From Agapanthus africanus (lineage: Eukaryota > Streptophyta > Magnoliopsida > Asparagales > Amaryllidaceae), in the NCBI GenBank assembly GCA_030015575.1, contig CM057344.1:185831044-185895043 (forward strand): DNA of 64,000 nt. The letters are read 5' to 3'. How positions within the stretch are numbered: position 1 is the first letter of the stretch; every line of letters starts with the position of its first letter. Below the pieces are notes generated by a model, which worked only from the letters and a program-made list of their open reading frames with translations, had not been told where the DNA came from and ran no database searches. Positions 10,015-20,358 of the stretch are shown here, piece by piece. A program made the position numbers and the translations under genes.

Positions 10015-12121
10015 TGTTAGTGTATATGCCCTAGAGGCCATTACTGTATCATACTAGTTTGTATATTACTTAATGGAAGCTTGGGATATTCACCTTTGTA
10101 TAGACAATCTTGCTCAAAATAGTAGTATGCTACTTGGTTTGTTTCTACTTCAATGTGTGTACATGTGTTTCTTTTAACATATTGCCTATACACATTAGTC
10201 GAGCCGTTAGGATCTTTGCTTGATTACCAGCGTTGTGATGGCAGTCACACTCGTAGGGGCTAGGTAATCCACAAGCACATCCTTATGCAGGTCCTTGGTC
10301 GTAGGACTATCGAGACAGGGCATCGATACTCCGGAGTAGACTAGCGTATGCGCATCTCGTCCCAGCAGGGGAGACGGTCTGTCCTACAGCCGTCAGTACG
10401 ACGTACTTGAGATAGTATGCGGGTACTCGTTAGGTTACGAGTACACTGGACAGGACTCGTCGGGAACTGATTGGATGGTACTATACCTATCGTCAGTTGT
10501 CAGTTCCCAGGTGACATGAGTACAGCTTAGTCCGCTGACTTGACACTGTCACTTCGCCTCTAGTGAGTTCCCACTGTACTTTGATTACTACCCTACCACG
10601 GCTCAAAGGAGTCGTGCAAACAGGTAGTAGTTGGGTGCAGTCCCGAAAAACTTGGAGGCAGTGACGGTTAGACAGGATTCGTCTCTCCCGGTATTGGGAG
10701 TTGATATCACGCTGTGTCAAGGAGAGCAATTACACAAAATCGTCCCTGGCCAGGGCAAGCGAGATACACTGGTAGGTTTCCAGTGCTATCTCAGGGTGTT
10801 CTGGGCTACACTCCGACACGACTTGTACCGCTATTAGGGGACTGACGTTTACCGCCCCCCTCGGTCCGCCAGGTGATATTCTCAGACGAACGGACCGGAC
10901 TGTACGGAGACTGTCACATTCAGGCTCAGTAGGAGTTCAGATGGGATTCACCTCGTTCGTCTTTTTATCGGCATCTACCTGGGTGCCGTTACGCACAGCT
11001 AGTGCCGCTTGCGGTCTGTGGTTAAACCCACTGCCAGCGTAGTGTTGAGTCTTTAGAGTCCCACACAGAGTGCTATTCGCCTTTAGGCAAAATAGTAGAG
11101 GTCGCATGGTTTTGCTACAGGGTTCGGTCACATCCGTGCACTTGTGCACGTTTAGTGTCGGGGGCAGTTATTACTAGCGGGCTTTGGTTTAAGCCAGATC
11201 CTAGTATACGTTTTGGGATTGATTTTATCTCGTTTGCATTCGTGGTCCTCGGAACGCGGATGCGGGTGTGTATGCATGGTTGATAGAGACCGAGGGAGAG
11301 GATTCTCATTAGGGTTGTTGACTGCTGAAGTTTGCTAAACCCTAATGAGAATAAGAAATATGATTAATGATAATATTAATTAAGTATTATTGTGCCATGG
11401 TTGGGTTGAAAGGTTGACTTTGTTGACTTGTTGACTTTGTTGACCGGTTGACTAGGTTGGACTTGTTGACCACCATCATGACAATGGCTATCATTTCTTG
11501 GCATTGACTTTTGCTTGCTTAATGGTTCACAAATTGCATTTAATGCATGAAATGATATTGCCATTTGATATGATAACAACCAGCACATAATACTCAATTA
11601 TTATTATGTGTTATGATTATTTTTGATTATGAGAGCAAGGGTGAGAAAAGTCTTGCTTATTCTATCATTTCCATTCTCTCTCATGCTTAAGCTCTCTCCC
11701 TCTTCCTCTTGCTCTCTTTAGCTCAAGGAAACTCCCTCTCATGAGTTGAGAACCATTTCCTTAGTGATAAAAACCCAAAACACTTCTCTACCCATCCTAG
11801 TTCACAAGGTCTAGCAAGCCAAGTGTTCTAGTTTCTTCTAGTTTGAAGTTGAAGCCAAAGGTAGAAGCTTTCGGGTGGATCCATCTTCGGCGTAAGGAGA
11901 CGACGAGGTGAGGCCGATCCGACCACCGCAAGGAGTTGAAGAAGAAGGAGTTCAAGTTAAGATATAACCGCCTAACCGAGTAAGTAAAACTCCTAGTTAG
12001 GTTGTTAGATAGTTGTTTAACAAAGATCCGTATTTTGAGTCCATGTTACCCCCAAAGAAAAAATCGTTTTTCACCATTTCCGCAACCCCAAAGAACCGGG
12101 GATGGGTAACGTGGACTTGCA
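10015..12121 (+). mobile_element. 5' LTR of element 1
   Basis: 2107 bp, TGTTAG...TTGCA, paired with 18130-20234. It contains the near-palindrome CGTGCACTTGTGCACG at 11135-11150 and a repeated GTTGACTTTGTTGACY tract near 11412-11475. A GTAAGT at 11980-11985 could act as a splice donor in the transcribed part. I see no canonical TATA box I would commit to. Confidence 0.92.
11980..11985 (+). promoter_or_regulatory. Possible splice donor in the LTR
   Basis: CCGA followed by GTAAGT fits a plant 5' splice site; the 3' LTR has GTAGGT. Together with the acceptor-like sequence ending at 14176 it would remove a leader intron of 2.2 kb. Motif only. Confidence 0.25.
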
Positions 12122-12122
12122 G

Positions 12123-12134
12123 TGGTATCAGAGC
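12123..12134 (+). other. Primer binding site of element 1 (tRNA-iMet)
   Basis: TGGTATCAGAGC, perfect for the initiator-Met tRNA, one base after the LTR end. Confidence 0.93.
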
Positions 12135-12328
12135 CTAGTTAAACACTATCTAACATGTTAGCAAAGTAACTAGAAGTTCGATCGGAGAAAAAGTCGCAAA
12201 ACACCCCGGAAAATTCAAGTTTCTGCCGATTCTGTTTTCTGTTCAAAAAATAATTAATCTTACACTAAAAATAGGCTCAGGCTTTTTAAAACACACACAA
12301 GAAAATTGGTCCACCGACTCGGTCAAAG

Positions 12329-12391
12329 CGCTGCGGAACAGCGGCAGGAGCATGCTCCCGCCGTGGATCCGCGGCCGAGTTGACTCGGCCG
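12329..12391 (+). other. GC-rich double dyad 200 nt after the primer site
   Basis: The first hairpin has the palindrome GGAGCATGCTCC at its tip, flanked by CGGC/GCCG and TGCGGA/TCCGCG arms. The second has perfect arms CGGCCGAG (12372-12379) and CTCGGCCG (12384-12391) around TTGA. Similar dyads occur in 2a, 2b and C at the same distance. Confidence 0.65.
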
Positions 12392-13480
12392 TGGCACAAT
12401 TTTCCTGCAGTGTTTTTCTGGGGGTGTTTTGGGATTTTTACAATATGTATTTTTCAGCCCAGATTTTCCAGAAAGCAAAATTTGTTTTTGGGGCTTAAAA
12501 ATCCGTATTTTGATCGAATTTCTAAAGACTTAAGCTAACGGGTATATATCTGTGATGTGATATATGTATTGAACGTCTGCTAATCGCTATACGTCGATTA
12601 GTGGGGGTTATACATATCTGTGATCTGTAATGTTGATGGTATGTGTAAATGAATTCATTGGATTGTCGCGGATGAATAGCCGGGGGGTTGTGAGATGAGA
12701 GTTTTCTTTTTCTTTCAATTCATGTAATTTGTAATTGATGTAATATTATTTATATGGCCGCACAACCGGGATGAGGTTGTAGCCGTCATTGTATAATTTC
12801 TTTTACTGTTTTTGCTCCTAGGATAGACCCATGGAGGGGTGCACAAACTACCGGGTACATCGAAGTGCCGAGTGGCCTACTCACGTCGTTGAGGGAGGTT
12901 GCTTCACTTCGGGTATTTGGCGGGTAGTTTGCCGCACCCGTAGGGGTCTAGGGTGGGGTATTGGCTATTCACCGTGACCGTGTAATCCGCTTTTCGTTAC
13001 AGGCTCGTACGGAATGCGGATTCCTAGTATATCCAATGTGTTCATCTTTGATCTGGAATGGCTATCATTGCTGTATATCTATATATGATATCTATTTAGG
13101 CGTTGCTTTTGTTTTGCATCCGCGCTAGTCCAGCCCCCGCTCTGTCGTTAGTTAAGTAACCTAACGGGTAATGACAGGGCCCCATGGCGAATGCGGATGG
13201 CATAAGCGTACGTCATATTTTCGTTGTTTTCTGCAATGGTAGGATTAAATGATGGGACGCATTAAAATTAATGCATGAAAATAAACCAAAGTAAAGTCGT
13301 TGGAACACTTTCAAAACCACTCGGTTCTTTTCAAAAACCAACTTTTAAATGCGGAGCTTGAACCACTCCCTTTAAAAGCTATCTCGTTCCATCGATTATA
13401 TCAAGTTCACTACGTTCACGGTTTCGTCAAATCCATTCGTAGCCCTCCGTCGTTTCATATGGATAGTCAATAGTATTCAA

Positions 13481-13691
13481 GCAGTGTTTGTTGGCTAAAG
13501 TCAAGACACAGTGTTTGGTAGCTATTGGGTATTCATATGCAGCATAGATAGATGCGTTGGTTTGGGACAGTCGTACTGCCTTGTTGGCTAAAGTCAAGGG
13601 TAGGTACGGGTGGGTTCAAATTAACCTGGAGAATGACAGGTAGAACTTGACATGTGACTTATGATTTGTTGGCCAAAGTCAAGGTCATAAG
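13481..13691 (+). other. Triple-hairpin array, element 1 leader
   Basis: Outer stems: GTGT 13484-13487 with ACAC 13506-13509; CGTAC 13572-13576 with GTACG 13604-13608; CTTATGA 13658-13664 with TCATAAG 13685-13691. Each encloses TTGTTGGC, a loop (TAAA, TAAA, CAAA) and GTCAAG, with inner stem TTGGC/GTCAA including one G-U pair. The array ends about 500 nt before gag. Confidence 0.75.
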
Positions 13692-14149
13692 AGCATGGGG
13701 CAAAAATCCACATCGGGAGTTTCAAAAGAACCTGAAACTTGCTAGCGCTGCATACCATTTGGAGTGTGATGATTCTGGTAGGATTCCTTCAATTTTGTCA
13801 TGCGATGATATTTAGATCCCGATCCTACTGTGAGTATACGCTACTCCTCGGGAAATTTCTCACTTAACGATCAATGCTATAAACCAAGTAGGTGTCTAGA
13901 AAGGTGTTACGGGGCTACGCTCCCAGGGAAAAGAGGTTCCTAAATTAAGGAACTTCGCGAAAGCGTTGGAAAACCTCCCTCGAAGTGCCGACACTGGCCT
14001 GGCTGAACGGTTAAGCAAGTATTGTACGATGAGATTGATCCCGACTAATTCCTCCTTTTTGGTTTGAGGAGGGATTCGAGAAACAGTGGGAGCCATCCTG
14101 TTTAGACAAACTAAAAACCACTCTAAACTTGCAAGAGCATCATGCTGAG

Positions 14150-14176
14150 TGTTTCTTCTCTCTCTCCTAATTGCAG
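14150..14176 (+). promoter_or_regulatory. Splice-acceptor-like tract before gag
   Basis: GTTTCTTCTCTCTCTCCTAA is followed by TTGCAG, ending 12 nt before the gag ATG. The same pyrimidine tract plus AG stands before the gag start in A, B, C, 2a and 2b. It resembles a plant 3' splice site; use is unproven. Confidence 0.4.
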
Positions 14177-14188
14177 CGACCAATCGTC

Positions 14189-15724
14189 ATGACCAGACTT
14201 AAGTTACTTCTAGATAAAAACATACTGACAAGGCCAAACTACAAAGATTGGCTCAGGAATGTCAAAATGGCAATCACTTACGACAAGCTGGGGTATCTCC
14301 CTACCACCAAAGCTCCCCCTGTCCCAGGTCCCACCTCCAGCGTCGCGGATAAGGAAATCCATAAGACCTGGGAGATCGATTGCGCGAAGGCCAAGTGCCT
14401 CGTGCTTGCCTCTATGGACAATGAACATCAGAGGAGGCACGAGAATATGGACCTGGAATCCATATTTCTCCATACTAAAGATTTGTATAGGGAGCAATCC
14501 CGTATCGCTAGATACGAAGTCTCGAAAAAGTTGTTTTCGGCGAGATTGGACATCGGATCATCGGTAGCGGAACACGTGCTTAAGATGATTGGCTTCATTG
14601 AGGAGCTCGCGGACCTTGGGACCACGTTAGAGAATGAGCTCTATACGGACTTGATTCTCCAGTCCCTTCCTTCCACTTACGCCCAGTTTATCCTGAACTT
14701 CAACTTGCAAGGAAAAGAAGTTGAACTTCCAGAGCTCCTCAACATGCTGAGGAGTGCAGAGGGCACCCTACAGAAAGGTAGGGAAACATCCACTTTGTTT
14801 ATAGGAGGATCTTACTCTTCTAAGTCCAAGGCGAAAGCCAAGGGAAAGAAGAAGAAAGCCCCTGCCAAACCAAGGGGCGGTGTTAGTAAAGTGGAAACGA
14901 AGGGAAAAGCAAAGGCAACAAAGATAGCGGGACAGCTTGTGGGAAAGGAAAAGTGCTTCTATTGTCATAAGAAAGGACACTTGAAAAAGGATTGCAGGGC
15001 TTGGAAGGCCAAGAACAAGGATCCGAAGCAAGTTGCGGCTTCGGCTTCAGGTGTGTATGTTATTGAAAACTGTCTATCAATAAACTTTACTTCCTGGGTA
15101 TTGGATACCGGATCAGGATCTCATATCTGTAATTCAATGCAGGCACTGAGAAAGCGTAGGGTTTTGAAGGCAGGTGATATGACCCTCAGTGTTGCAAACG
15201 GAGCTGGCATGGATGCTGAGTCCGTGGGGGACTATCACCTGGGAATGTCAGATGGACATGTTTTGGTTTCGCGTGATTGTTATTTTGTACCCAATGCAAC
15301 TTGTAATATTAAATCTGTATCTTTATTATCTAAAGAAGGTTATGAATTTGCATTTGTAAGTAATGTTGTGAACATTCACCTTAATCAAGTTTTGATTGGG
15401 TCAGGTACATTAAACAATGGTATATACGTATTAAACCAACCACAGATTTTTAATGTCCAGAATACACATAAAAGAAAGTCTCCGGAAGCAAATCAGGCTT
15501 TCTTATGGCATTGTAGACTGGGTCACATCAATGAGAGAAGGTTGACGAAGTTACATACAGAAGGATATTTTGATCCGTTCGAATATCATTCATATGCAAC
15601 TTGTCAATTCTGTCTCAAAGGAAAGATGTCAAAGACTCCGTTCACTGGACACGGAGTAAGAGCGAGCGAGCTCTTGGGACTCGTACACAGCGACGTGTGC
15701 GGTCCAATGTCTATGCATGCGTGA
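14189..15724 (+). pseudogene. Gag, protease and pre-integrase segment
   Basis: Open for about 510 codons. Residues 1-200 are the Gag body (NYKDWLRNVKMAI near the start, LGTTLENELYTDLILQSLP in the middle). A Lys-rich basic stretch follows, then the zinc knuckle CFYCHKKGHLKKDC (CX2CX4HX4C, complete). The aspartic protease has WVLDTGSGSHIC; Asp and Thr-Gly are intact. After a linker comes the GAG-pre-integrase finger (WHCRLGHI with CQFC) and the start of the integrase core, HSDVCGPM. Gag would form the virus-like particle and package the RNA; the protease would cut the polyprotein. It ends at a TGA where the family has Arg. Confidence 0.93.
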
Positions 15725-16390
15725 AGCGGTTATTCTTACTTCATTACTTTTACGGATGACTTTTCAAGGTACGGATATGTCTTCTTAATGAAACATAAAT
15801 CCAAAGCCTTTGGAAAATTCCAGGAATATAAGAATGAACTATAAAAACAAACCGGCAAAAGTATCAAGACACTGAGATCTGATCGAAGTGGTGAATACTT
15901 GAGTGCCGAGTTCCTGGATTACCTAAAAGAGAATGGAATTCTCCCTCAGCTTACTCCTCCATACATGCCGCAACATAACGGTGTATCGGAGAGGTGGAAC
16001 CGGACCCTATTGGATATGGTACGTTCCATGATGAGTAACGCTGAGTTACCACGATCATTCTGGGGATATGCAGTAGAATCAGCTGCATATCTTTTGAACC
16101 GAGTTCCAACTAAGACTGTGCCTACCATACCATATCAGATGTGGTGTGGGAAGAAACCCTATCTTAAGCACATTAAGACATGGGGATGTCCAGCTTTTGT
16201 CAAAAAGCAGTATGCGGACAAACTCAAGGCACGCTCAGTACAGTGCAAGTTTGTGGGATATCCAAAGAACTCCAAGGGATATTTCTTCTATTGCGAAGAG
16301 GAACAAAAGGTTTTTGTTTCTCGTCATGCCTGCTTCTTGGAAACTGAGTTTTTGGAAAATCAGATAAGTAGGAGCGCAGTAGAACTTTAA
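15725..16390 (+). pseudogene. Integrase segment
   Basis: Continues in the same frame with [22 protein letters not shown] and then a TAA at 15842. From there it is open to 16387. Catalytic residues of the DDE triad are all present: Asp in HSDVCGPM (previous segment), Asp in LRSDRSGEYL (around 15880) and Glu in GVSERWNRTL (around 15990). The C-terminal part, WGCPAFVKKQ...FVGYPKNSKGYFFY, is typical of copia integrases. It would insert the cDNA and make the 5-bp target duplication. Confidence 0.92.
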
Positions 16391-16666
16391 GAAATTCCAG
16401 AACCACGAGCTATTACTGAAAGCTTAGTAGAACCAGAGGGTTCAAAAGAACAGGACATTCCTACGCCGCTCCGCAGGAGTAGTAGGCAGTCTCATCCGCC
16501 CGAGAGATACTACGGTTTTCTCATAGACAGGGATAGAGAGGATTGCATCATTGATAGTGATGAGCCTACTAGCTTCCAGCAGGCCATTCAGAGCGCTGGC
16601 TCAGTGAAATAGCTGGATGCAATGCGGACCAAAATGGAGTCCATGTACACCAACAATGTATAGACT
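16391..16666 (+). pseudogene. Integrase-RT linker
   Basis: Linker with RRSSRQSHPPERYYGFL, the usual spacer in this group, then KMESMYTNNV leading into RT. Stops at 16610 and 16661 both stand where the family has Trp. Confidence 0.85.
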
Positions 16667-17317
16667 TTGGACATTGCTCCAGATGGGGTAAAACCCGTAG
16701 GATGCAAGTGGATCTTCAAGAAGAAGATTGGTGTAGATGGACAGGTTGAGACCTATAATGCTAGACTTGTTGCAAAGGATTTTCATCAAAGACCTGGTTT
16801 GGACTATGACGAGACCTTTTCTCCAGTGGCTATGCTGAAATCCATTCGGATCCTTCTTGCCATCGCTGCCTTCCACGATTATGAGATTTGGCAGATGGAC
16901 GTAAAGACCGCCTTTCTAAATGGAAATTCAGAGGAGTGTGTCTATATGGACCAGCCGGAGGGTTTCATTCAGAGTGGGAGCAGCGGAAAGGTGTGCAAGT
17001 TGCTTAAGTCCATCTATGGACTGAAGCAGGCATCGCGGAGTTGGAACATCTGCTTTGATGAGACAGTCAAAGAATTTGGCTCTATCAAAAATCCAGATGA
17101 ACCATGCATCTATAGTAGATTTGTAGCAAGAACTGTCGTATTCCTCGTATTATACGTGGATGACAATATTTTGATAGGAAATGACATTCCTATGCTACAA
17201 TCTGTCAAGGGGTTCTTGTCACACAGGTTCTTCATGAAAGACCTGGGTGATGACACTTACATTCTGGGGATCCGGATCCATCGTGACAGATCCAAGAGGA
17301 TGTTAGGACTTTCGTAG
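16667..17317 (+). pseudogene. Reverse transcriptase segment
   Basis: Copia RT with motifs in order: GCKWIFKKK, YNARLVAKDF, GLDYDETFSPVAMLKSIR, QMDVKTAFLNG (first catalytic Asp present), SIYGLKQASRSWN, and LYVDDNILIG (the YVDD box; Asn stands where Ile is usual). It ends at a TAG at 17315 after MLGLS, where Gln is usual. It would copy the RNA from the tRNA-iMet primer inside the particle. Confidence 0.93.
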
Positions 17318-18115
17318 TCCAGGTACATCGACACCATACTGAAAAGATTCAGTATGGAAGATTCCAAGCGCGGTAATCTACCGGCTTGTCACGGGATCAC
17401 CTTCTCCAAAGAGATGTCTCCCAAGACTGATTTGGAAAGGGATCGCATGTCTATTATACCATACGCTTCTGCGGTAGGCTCTATAATGTATACGATGTTG
17501 TGTACCAGACCAGATGTAGCTTATGCACTGAGTGCGGTAAGCCGGTATCAGTCAAACCCTGGGGAGAAACACTGGATAGTGGTAAAGAACATTCTAAAGT
17601 ACCTGAGAAGGACTAAGGAGATATTCTTGGTGTATGGCGGAAAAGGCCTCCAGATCGAGGCCTTTGCTGAGTCCAGCTTCCAGAGTGACAAGGATGATTC
17701 CAAGTCCATGTCGGGTTTTGTCTTTACCCTCAATGGAGGGGCGGCGTGTTGGAAGAATTCCAAACAGGAAGCGGAATATATCGCTGCTGCTGCTGCCGCA
17801 AAAGAAGCCGTCCGGATGAGGAAGTTCTTAACAGAAATTCAGGTGGTTCCGTCCATTGTTGATCCAAGACCTCTGTATTGCGACAACAACGGGGCTATAG
17901 CTTTAGCGAAGGAACACAGGTCCCATCAGAAGTCCAGACACATCTTGAGCCGGTATCACCTGATCAGGGAGATCGTGGATTGCCGGGAGATCGAGGTACG
18001 GAGAGTTGCTACGGAAGATAACACTGCAGATCCATTCACGAAGGCCTTACCCCAGACTCAGTTCGAGCGGCTGATCGAGATGATAGGTCTTCAATACGCC
18101 AGTACATGGCCTTAG
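17318..18115 (+). pseudogene. RT thumb and RNase H segment, RNase H active site damaged
   Basis: Open from 17318. PYASAVGSIMYTMLCTRPDVAYALS is the conserved RT thumb/connection. RNase H follows from about 17640. The first acidic position, usually Asp before SFQSD, is Glu in AESSFQSD. Directly after WKNSKQ (17752-17769) the text jumps to EAEYIAAA. Members of the family have about eight more residues here, ending in ADSTT, with a catalytic Asp. This is a clean in-frame loss of about 24 nt. The C-terminus (NTADPFTKALP, ending QYASTWP) is normal. RNase H is therefore probably dead even without the stops. Confidence 0.88.
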
Positions 18116-18118
18116 TGC

Positions 18119-18129
18119 AAGTGGGAGAT
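18119..18129 (+). other. Polypurine tract of element 1
   Basis: AAGTGGGAGAT directly before the 3' LTR. Confidence 0.9.
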
Positions 18130-20234
18130 TGTTAGTGTATATGCCCTAGAGGCCATTACTGTATCATATTAGTTTGTATATTACTTAATGGAAGCTTGGG
18201 ATATTCACCTTTGTATAGACAATCTTGCTCAAAATAGTAGTATGCTACTTGGTTTGTTTCTGCTTCAATGTGTGTACATGTGTTTCTTTTAACATATTGC
18301 CTATACAAATTAGTGGAGCCCTTAGGATCTTTGCTTGATTACCAGCGTTGTGATGGCAGTCACACTCGTGGGGGCTGGGTAATCCATAAGCACATCCTTA
18401 TGCAGGTCCCTGGTTGGAGGACTATCGAGACAGGGCATCGATACTCCGGAGTAGACTAGCGTATGCGCTTCTCATCACAGCCGGGGAGACGGTCTGTCCC
18501 ACAGCCGTCAGTACGTCGTACTTGAGATAGTATGCGGGTGCTCGTTAGGTTACGAGTACACTGGACAAGACTCGTCGGGAACTGATTGGTTGGTACTATA
18601 CCTATCGTCAGTTGTCAATTCCCAGGTGACATGAGTACAGCTTAGTCCGCTGACTTGACACTGTCACTTCGCCTCGAGTGTGTTCCCACTGTACTTTTAT
18701 TACTACCCTACCACGGCTCAAAGGAGTCGTGCAAACAGATAGTAGTTGGGTGCAGTCCCGAAGCACTTGGAGGCAGTGACGGTTAGACAGGATTCGTCTC
18801 TCCCGGTATTAGGAGTTGATATCGTGTTGTGTCAAGGAGAGCCATTACACACAATCGTCCCTGGCTAGGGCAAGCGAGATACACTGGTAGGTTTCCAGTG
18901 CTATCTCAAGGTGTCCTGGGCTACACTCCGACACGACTTGTACCACTATTAGGGGACTGACGTTTACCGCCCCATAGGCCCGCCATGCGATATTCTCAGA
19001 CGAACGGACTGGACTGTACGGAGACTGTCACATTCAGGCTCAGTAGGAGTTCAGATGGGTTTCACCTCGTCCGTCTTCTTATCAGCGTTTACCTGGGGGC
19101 CGTTACGCACAACTAGTGCCGCTTGCGGTCTGTGGTTAAACCCACTGCCAGCATAGTGTCGAGTCTTTATAGTCTCACACAGAGAGCTATTCTCCTTTAG
19201 GCAAAAGAGTAAAGGTCGCATGGTTTTGCGACAGGGTTCGGTCACATCCTTGCACTTGTGCACGTTTAGTGTCCGGGCAGTTATTACTAGCGGGCTTTGG
19301 TTTAAGCCAGATTCCAGTATACGTTTTGGGATTGATTTTATCTCGTTTGCATTCGTGTTCCTCGGAACGCGGATGCAGGTGTGTATGCACGGTTGACAGA
19401 GACAGAGGCAGAGGATTCTCATTAGGGTTGTTGACTGTTGACGTTTGCTAAACCCTAATGAGAATAAGTAATATGATTAATGATAATATTAATTAAGTAT
19501 TATTGTGCCATGGTTGGGTTGAAAGGTTGACTTTGTTGACTTGTTGACTTTGTTGACCGGTTGACTAGGTTGGACTTGTTGACCACCATCATGACAATGG
19601 CTATCATTTCTTGGCATTGACTTTTGCTTGCTTGATGGTTCATAAATTGCATTTAATGCATGAAATTATATTGCCATTTGATATGATAACAACCATCACA
19701 TGATACTCAATTATTATTATGTGTTATGATTATTTTTGATTATGAGAGCAAGGGTGAGAAAAGTCTTGCTCATTCTTTCATTTCCATTCTCTCTCATGCT
19801 CAAGCTCTCTCCCTCTTGCTCTTGCTCTCTCTATCTCAAGGAAACTCCCTCTCATGAGTTGAGAACCATTTCCTTAGAGATAAAAACCCAAAACACTTCT
19901 CTACTCATCCTAGTTCACAAGGTCTAGCAAGCCAAGTGTTCTAGTTTCTTCTAGTTTGAAGTTGAAGCCAAAGGTAGAAGCTTTCCGGTGGATCCATCTT
20001 CGGCGCAAGGAGACGACGAGGTGAGGCCGATCCGACCACCCCAAGGAGTTGAAGAAGAAGGAGTTCAAGTTAAGGTATAACCCCCTAACCGAGTAGGTAA
20101 AACTCCTAGTTAGGTTGTTAGATAGTTGTTTAACAAAGATCCGTATTTTGAGTCCATGTTACCCCTAAAGAAAAAATCGTTTTTCACCATTTCCGCAACC
20201 TCAAAGAACCGGGGACGGGTAACGTGGACTTACA
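18130..20234 (+). mobile_element. 3' LTR of element 1
   Basis: 2105 bp, TGTTAG...CTTACA, about 4% different from 10015-12121 by eye, mostly point changes. Followed by target duplication copy cacat. Confidence 0.92.
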
Positions 20235-20239
20235 CACAT

Positions 20240-20358
20240 CAAGTGAGAAAAGAAATCTTAAGTGAGCTAATACTAGTTAATATAATGTAATATATCAAAT
20301 ATATAATTATACATAAAATTATTAAATCAACTTTTAATTTTATAATCCGGCTATATTA
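20240..20358 (-). mobile_element. 5' LTR of element A, piece 2 of 3
   Basis: AAGTGAGAAAAGAAATCTTAAG... is the continuation of piece 1 and matches the C LTR at 44983-45100. Its last bases, tatta, are the left target duplication of element 2a. Confidence 0.85.

Larger units (their letters stand above)
12135..14188 (+). mobile_element. Untranslated leader of element 1
   Basis: About 2 kb without a believable gene. It holds the GC dyads (12329-12391), the triple hairpin (13481-13691), a later dyad around 14050-14075 (TTCCTCC against GAGGAGGGA) and an acceptor-like tract just before gag. It lacks the duplicated module found in A, B, C, 2a and 2b. Confidence 0.8.
14189..18115 (+). pseudogene. gag-pol polyprotein, interrupted by six stops
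   Basis: A single frame runs from ATG 14189 to the stop after 18115 without any frameshift. It is broken at 15722 (TGA), 15842 (TAA), 16388 (TAA), 16610 (TAG), 16661 (TAG) and 17315 (TAG). Four of the six fit one C-to-T or G-to-A transition from the family residue. Domain order is Gag (UBN2 type), CCHC knuckle, protease, pre-integrase finger, integrase, RT, RNase H: Ty1/copia. I start at ATG 14189 (MTRLKLLLDKN), not the in-frame TTG at 14171, because the latter lies inside the acceptor-like tract and the A stub begins at the equivalent ATG. Confidence 0.92.
10015..20234 (+). mobile_element. Copia element 1, complete LTR retrotransposon
   Basis: Complete 10.2-kb element on the plus strand: 5' LTR, primer site, 2 kb leader, one gag-pol reading frame with stops, polypurine tract and 3' LTR. 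Target duplication is catat (10010-10014) and cacat (20235-20239). The intact target in other LTRs reads gtgcacatcaag, so the left copy changed C to T. The LTRs differ at roughly 4% of positions by eye, so the insertion is not recent. LTR start and domain order fit the Angela/Tork group of Ty1/copia. It is the only element here with a nearly whole gag, yet it too is inactive. Confidence 0.93.

Noticed and set aside
12123-12134. tRNA-like sequence TGGTATCAGAGC, repeated on both strands
   Set aside because: These are primer sites complementary to a tRNA end; no cloverleaf or tRNA gene is present.
14171-14188. Alternative upstream gag start (TTG at 14171)
   Set aside because: Lies in the acceptor-like tract; ATG at 14189 matches the Gag stub start of element A.
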